Positions 7,218 to 7,792 of a stretch of 7,792 nt of DNA are shown in pieces. This DNA is from an uncultured Holophagales bacterium. Lineage in GTDB: Bacteria > Acidobacteriota > Thermoanaerobaculia > UBA5066. Where the stretch lies: the NCBI GenBank assembly GCA_937864895.1, contig CALMDF010000002.1, positions 1 through 7,792 of the forward strand. Reading direction: 5' to 3'. Positions within the stretch are counted from its first letter, which is position 1, and every line of letters begins with the position of its first letter. Made by a program: the position numbers and the translations under genes. The notes beneath the pieces are model-generated. The model did no database searches. It was not told the origin of the DNA and saw only the letters and a list, made by a program, of their open reading frames with translations.

Positions 7218-7224
7218 GTATACT
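7218..7224. promoter_or_regulatory. Candidate shared -10 core of a divergent promoter
   Basis: The gap between divergent tmk and the PDZ gene (7178-7266) contains TATACT at 7219-7224, a 5/6 match to the sigma-70 -10 consensus. Its core GTATAC (7218-7223) is a perfect palindrome, so the minus strand reads TATACG (4/6) at the same place. Transcription to the right would start near 7231, about 36 bases before the GTG at 7267. To the left it would start near 7210, about 33 bases before the tmk ATG. No good -35 hexamer is visible on the plus side (best windows match 2/6), so this rests on the AT-rich core in otherwise GC-rich DNA. Confidence 0.4.
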
Positions 7225-7252
7225 CAGGAGCCTTCCGCCGGCAGCAGAGAAC

Positions 7253-7259
7253 GAGAGAG
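7253..7259 (+). promoter_or_regulatory. Ribosome binding site deciding the PDZ gene start
   Basis: The purine run GAGAGAG ends 7 bases before a GTG at 7267, and only 1 base before an in-frame TTG at 7261. The spacing favours the GTG start. The match to the anti-Shine-Dalgarno sequence is only partial. Confidence 0.45.
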
Positions 7260-7266
7260 CTTGGAC

Positions 7267-7792
7267 GTGACCCCCGCGCCGCCCCCAGCCCGTAGGAGGG
7301 CCATCGTCCTGCTCGGCGCGGTGGGCGCGCTGATCGCCCTCATGTCGGTCGCCGACATGTTCCTCCCGAAGGCGTGGGACGGCGTGGTCCCGGACCCGTA
7401 CGCGGAGGGGGGAATCCAGGTGCGGGCGGTCGTGCCCCGGGGACCGGCCGCGGGCGCGGGTATCCGGCCCGGGGACTCGATCCTCGGCATCGGACGGCGG
7501 ATGCTCAACACCCCGGCCGAGGCCGCCACCGAGCTCGGCCGGCACGCGGCGGGCACGACCGTCTCGTACCTCGTGAAGCGGGGCGAGCAGGTCCTCGAGA
7601 TCCCCGTGGTCCTCTCTCCCTACCGGCTCGGGTCGGCGGCCTACGTCTACTACGCCCTCCTCGGCGGCCTCTTCTTCGGACTGGGCCTCTTCGTCTACTC
7701 CCGGAGGGCGGGGGACGCCGCGGCGGAGGTCTTCTTTCTCCTCTGCGTCCTCTTCATGCTCTTCTTCGTCTGCCGGCTCCGGCCTTCCAGCT
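7267..7792 (+). CDS. PDZ-domain multi-pass membrane protein (3' partial)
   Basis: The first 175 residues are present and the frame runs off the right edge. After a short basic N-terminus (RRR at 9-11) comes TM helix 1 (about 12-33). Residues about 49-116 look like a PDZ domain: IQVRAVVPRGPAAGAGIRPG, DSILGIGRR and VSYLVKRGEQVLEIPVVL. PAAGAGIRPGD is the typical PDZ turn seen in HtrA/RseP-like proteins. TM helix 2 (about 122-145) ends in YSRR and TM helix 3 is at about 151-170. The positive-inside rule puts the N-terminus in the cytoplasm and the PDZ domain outside it. No protease residues are visible, and the layout is not that of RseP/site-2 proteases, since no HExxH precedes the PDZ domain. 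N-terminal PDZ plus TM modules of this kind can precede signalling domains such as SpoIIE-type phosphatases or histidine kinases. That is recalled family knowledge and cannot be tested here because the C-terminus is missing. Transcribed divergently from tmk. Confidence 0.75.
   Translation, partial: MTPAPPPARRRAIVLLGAVGALIALMSVADMFLPKAWDGVVPDPYAEGGIQVRAVVPRGPAAGAGIRPGDSILGIGRRMLNTPAEAATELGRHAAGTTVSYLVKRGEQVLEIPVVLSPYRLGSAAYVYYALLGGLFFGLGLFVYSRRAGDAAAEVFFLLCVLFMLFFVCRLRPSS

Noticed and set aside
7156..7556. Minus-strand frames of 129 and 110 codons opposite the PDZ gene.
   Set aside because: The plus strand here encodes a coherent TM-PDZ-TM protein. The antisense translations show no motif and reflect the lack of stops in GC-rich DNA.

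Overview
The window is uniformly very GC-rich, with G or C at nearly every third codon position. This explains why long spurious reading frames run antisense to, or out of frame with, the real genes. I support five protein-coding genes, two of them cut by the window edges. I see no rRNA, tRNA, CRISPR array, insertion sequence or phage gene. A PEGA-domain protein with a Ser/Gly/Trp-rich N-terminus, a PDZ-membrane protein and a giant PIG-L/GT2 fusion suggest a high-GC Gram-negative of the Acidobacteriota (Thermoanaerobaculia/Holophagae-like) or Myxococcota type. That placement is inference from gene content, not from a marker gene.

Layout: (1) From the left edge to 3964 (+) is one enormous protein. 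It holds the C-terminal part of a PIG-L-type deacetylase, two GT-A (GT2) glycosyltransferase domains, a probable beta-sandwich module and a third GT2 domain. It probably assembles or edits a surface glycan. (2) At 4117-5502 (+) is an exported protein with two PEGA domains, an RSSSGGG-type low-complexity region and a striking Trp/Gly/Tyr-rich patch. It ends at a strong intrinsic terminator (5521-5562). (3) On the minus strand, converging on that terminator, are tmk (7177-6524) and a holB-like gene (6527-5568). They overlap by 4 bases (GTGA), which makes them a replication operon: dTMP kinase supplies dTDP for dTTP, and delta-prime is part of the clamp loader. (4) Diverging from tmk, at 7267 and running off the right edge (+), is a membrane protein with one TM helix, an extracytoplasmic PDZ domain and at least two more TM helices. 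The 89-bp divergent gap holds a palindromic GTATAC core that could act as a -10 element in both directions.

The tmk-holB pair is housekeeping, while the flanking plus-strand genes are envelope-associated. I see no defence or mobile system. The most unusual items are the multi-catalytic glycan fusion with its uncharacterised internal module and the compositionally extreme PEGA protein.
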